Shown here: piece after piece, positions 5,849 through 6,465 of the stretch
How positions within the stretch are numbered: the stretch's first letter is position 1
How the letters are laid out: every line of letters starts with the position of its first letter
NCBI GenBank assembly: GCA_937959095.1
Contig: CALGLY010000114.1
Coordinates: 1-6,465, forward strand
Length of the DNA stretch: 6,465 nucleotides
Source: an uncultured Saprospiraceae bacterium
GTDB taxonomy: Bacteria; Bacteroidota; Bacteroidia; Chitinophagales; Saprospiraceae
Direction: 5' to 3'
The notes under the pieces: model-generated
Told to the model about the DNA's origin: nothing
The model's input: only the letters and a program-made list of their open reading frames with translations
The model's database searches: none
Position numbers and translations under genes: made by a program

Positions 5849-5879
5849 ATCGTCGGACGCTTTCAGAGCGTCCGACGAT
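5849..5879. repeat. Perfect 13-bp hairpin between the two lipoprotein genes
   Basis: ATCGTCGGACGCT (5849-5861), loop TTCAG, then AGCGTCCGACGAT (5867-5879), a perfect GC-rich stem in AT-rich surroundings. It begins 7 bases after the stop of the YHYH gene and ends 20 bases before the next start. Neither strand has a T-run after it, so it is not a standard intrinsic terminator. It could be an intercistronic mRNA-stabilising stem, an atypical terminator or attenuator, or one copy of a dispersed palindromic repeat. Confidence 0.85.
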
Positions 5880-5899
5880 TATACCGAAGTTAGCGTAAA

Positions 5900-6465
5900 A
5901 TGAAAAAAAATCTAATTATTCTTCTGTTCGGCTTAATGACAATAAGCTGCTCCAAGGAAACTAAGCAAGAGACTGCAACGCAAACCATAGAAATCATTAT
6001 TCCAGTGGAAATACCATCCATAGAGGTCGAAAAATCAAAGCTCCATTACAATAATAAAAATTCCCTTTGGACACTAGAAGACAAACGCTTCTCAGGCTAC
6101 GCTATAAGTACTTATCCAGATAGCACGATAAAACAGAAAATCGGAATTTTAGACGGCAGAAAGCAAAATAAAACTATAGATTATTATCCCGATGGACAGC
6201 CTAAATTTCTCACTAATTATCATAAAGGAAAACTACATGGCGAAAAAAAAGCATGGCTTAGTGATTCAACACATACCTTAATTTCGCACCTGAATTATCA
6301 CTTAGGTAAATTACATGGCGAACAAAAAAAATGGTACGACACGGGCGAACTATTCAAACTGCTACACCTGAATATGGGAAAAGAAGAAGGTATTCAGCAA
6401 GCCTTTCGGAAAAACGGTGTTTTATATGCGAATTATGAAGCACGGGAAGGTAGAATCTTTGGACT
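5900..6465 (+). CDS. MORN/YwqK-type repeat lipoprotein, incomplete at right edge
   Basis: 188 complete codons are seen before the window ends. The start MKKNLIILLFGLMTISC is a short lipoprotein signal with the lipid-anchored cysteine at residue 17, followed by a charged SKETKQE tract. From about residue 55 on there are repeats of roughly 22-25 residues of the MORN-2/YwqK style: FSGYAISTYPDSTIKQK, DYYPDGQPKFLTNYHKGKLHGE (92-114) and YHLGKLHGEQKKWYDTGELFK (133-153), then MGKEEGIQQAFRKNGVLYANY. Databases often label such proteins 'YwqK family antitoxin' or 'membrane-binding protein', but no toxin is seen and the role is unknown. The gene follows the YHYH gene by 57 bases with a hairpin between, so both may belong to one unit. 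The start is supported by the signal peptide. No Shine-Dalgarno is evident, only an A-rich context, which is usual in this phylum. Confidence 0.82.
   Translation, partial: MKKNLIILLFGLMTISCSKETKQETATQTIEIIIPVEIPSIEVEKSKLHYNNKNSLWTLEDKRFSGYAISTYPDSTIKQKIGILDGRKQNKTIDYYPDGQPKFLTNYHKGKLHGEKKAWLSDSTHTLISHLNYHLGKLHGEQKKWYDTGELFKLLHLNMGKEEGIQQAFRKNGVLYANYEAREGRIFG

Noticed and set aside
5849..5879. Intrinsic terminator of the YHYH gene
   Set aside because: The stem is strong, but no T-run follows on either strand, so I list it as a hairpin repeat instead.
5136..5903. Alternative plus-strand frames at 5136-5318, 5325-5582 and 5637-5903
   Set aside because: They are out-of-frame readings of the YHYH gene, whose own frame has a signal peptide and domain motifs.
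5900..6465. Toxin-antitoxin system implied by the 'YwqK antitoxin' family label
   Set aside because: The label is an annotation habit; the protein is a lipoprotein with MORN-like repeats, and no toxin-like gene is adjacent in the window.

Overview
The window looks like chromosomal DNA of a Bacteroidota member, perhaps Saprospiria- or Cytophagia-like. The signs are lipoproteins with an acidic tract right after the lipid-anchored cysteine, a YHYH-domain lipoprotein, a MORN/YwqK-type lipoprotein, a ligase-associated beta-CASP exonuclease, A-rich start regions without clear Shine-Dalgarno sequences, and AT-rich spacers. The assignment rests on protein style, not on a marker gene.

Left part (1-2313, minus strand): one uninterrupted frame of 771 codons runs off the left edge. 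Residues 1-311 are the N-terminal part of an adenosylcobalamin-dependent (class II) ribonucleotide reductase, NrdJ. At residue 312, where the radical-bearing active-site cysteine of the NPC motif should stand, the frame passes into an intein of at least 460 residues. The intein has splicing blocks A, B and F, an HNH homing-endonuclease core, a NUMOD3-like stretch, two homing-endonuclease-associated repeats and a four-cysteine zinc finger. Its last residues and the rest of NrdJ lie outside the window.

Middle spacer (2314-2943): 630 bases without a credible gene. The right half holds four same-strand DnaA-box-like 9-mers, one of them a perfect TGTGGATAA, next to very AT-rich DNA. The genes on either side point away from this spacer. 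I read it as a candidate replication origin (oriC-like), which is the least expected feature here. The left half holds a short degenerate tandem repeat.

Right part (plus strand): a ligase-associated DNA exonuclease of the metallo-beta-lactamase/beta-CASP family (2944-3957) is followed 13 bases later by an EamA/DMT-family ten-helix transporter (3971-4822), probably co-transcribed. After a 117-base spacer comes a probable surface-exposed YHYH lipoprotein (4940-5842). A perfect 13-bp hairpin follows, and then a second lipoprotein with MORN/YwqK-type repeats (5900 to the right edge, incomplete). The two lipoproteins may form a cell-envelope unit. The first part of the window is nucleotide and DNA metabolism; the last part is envelope.
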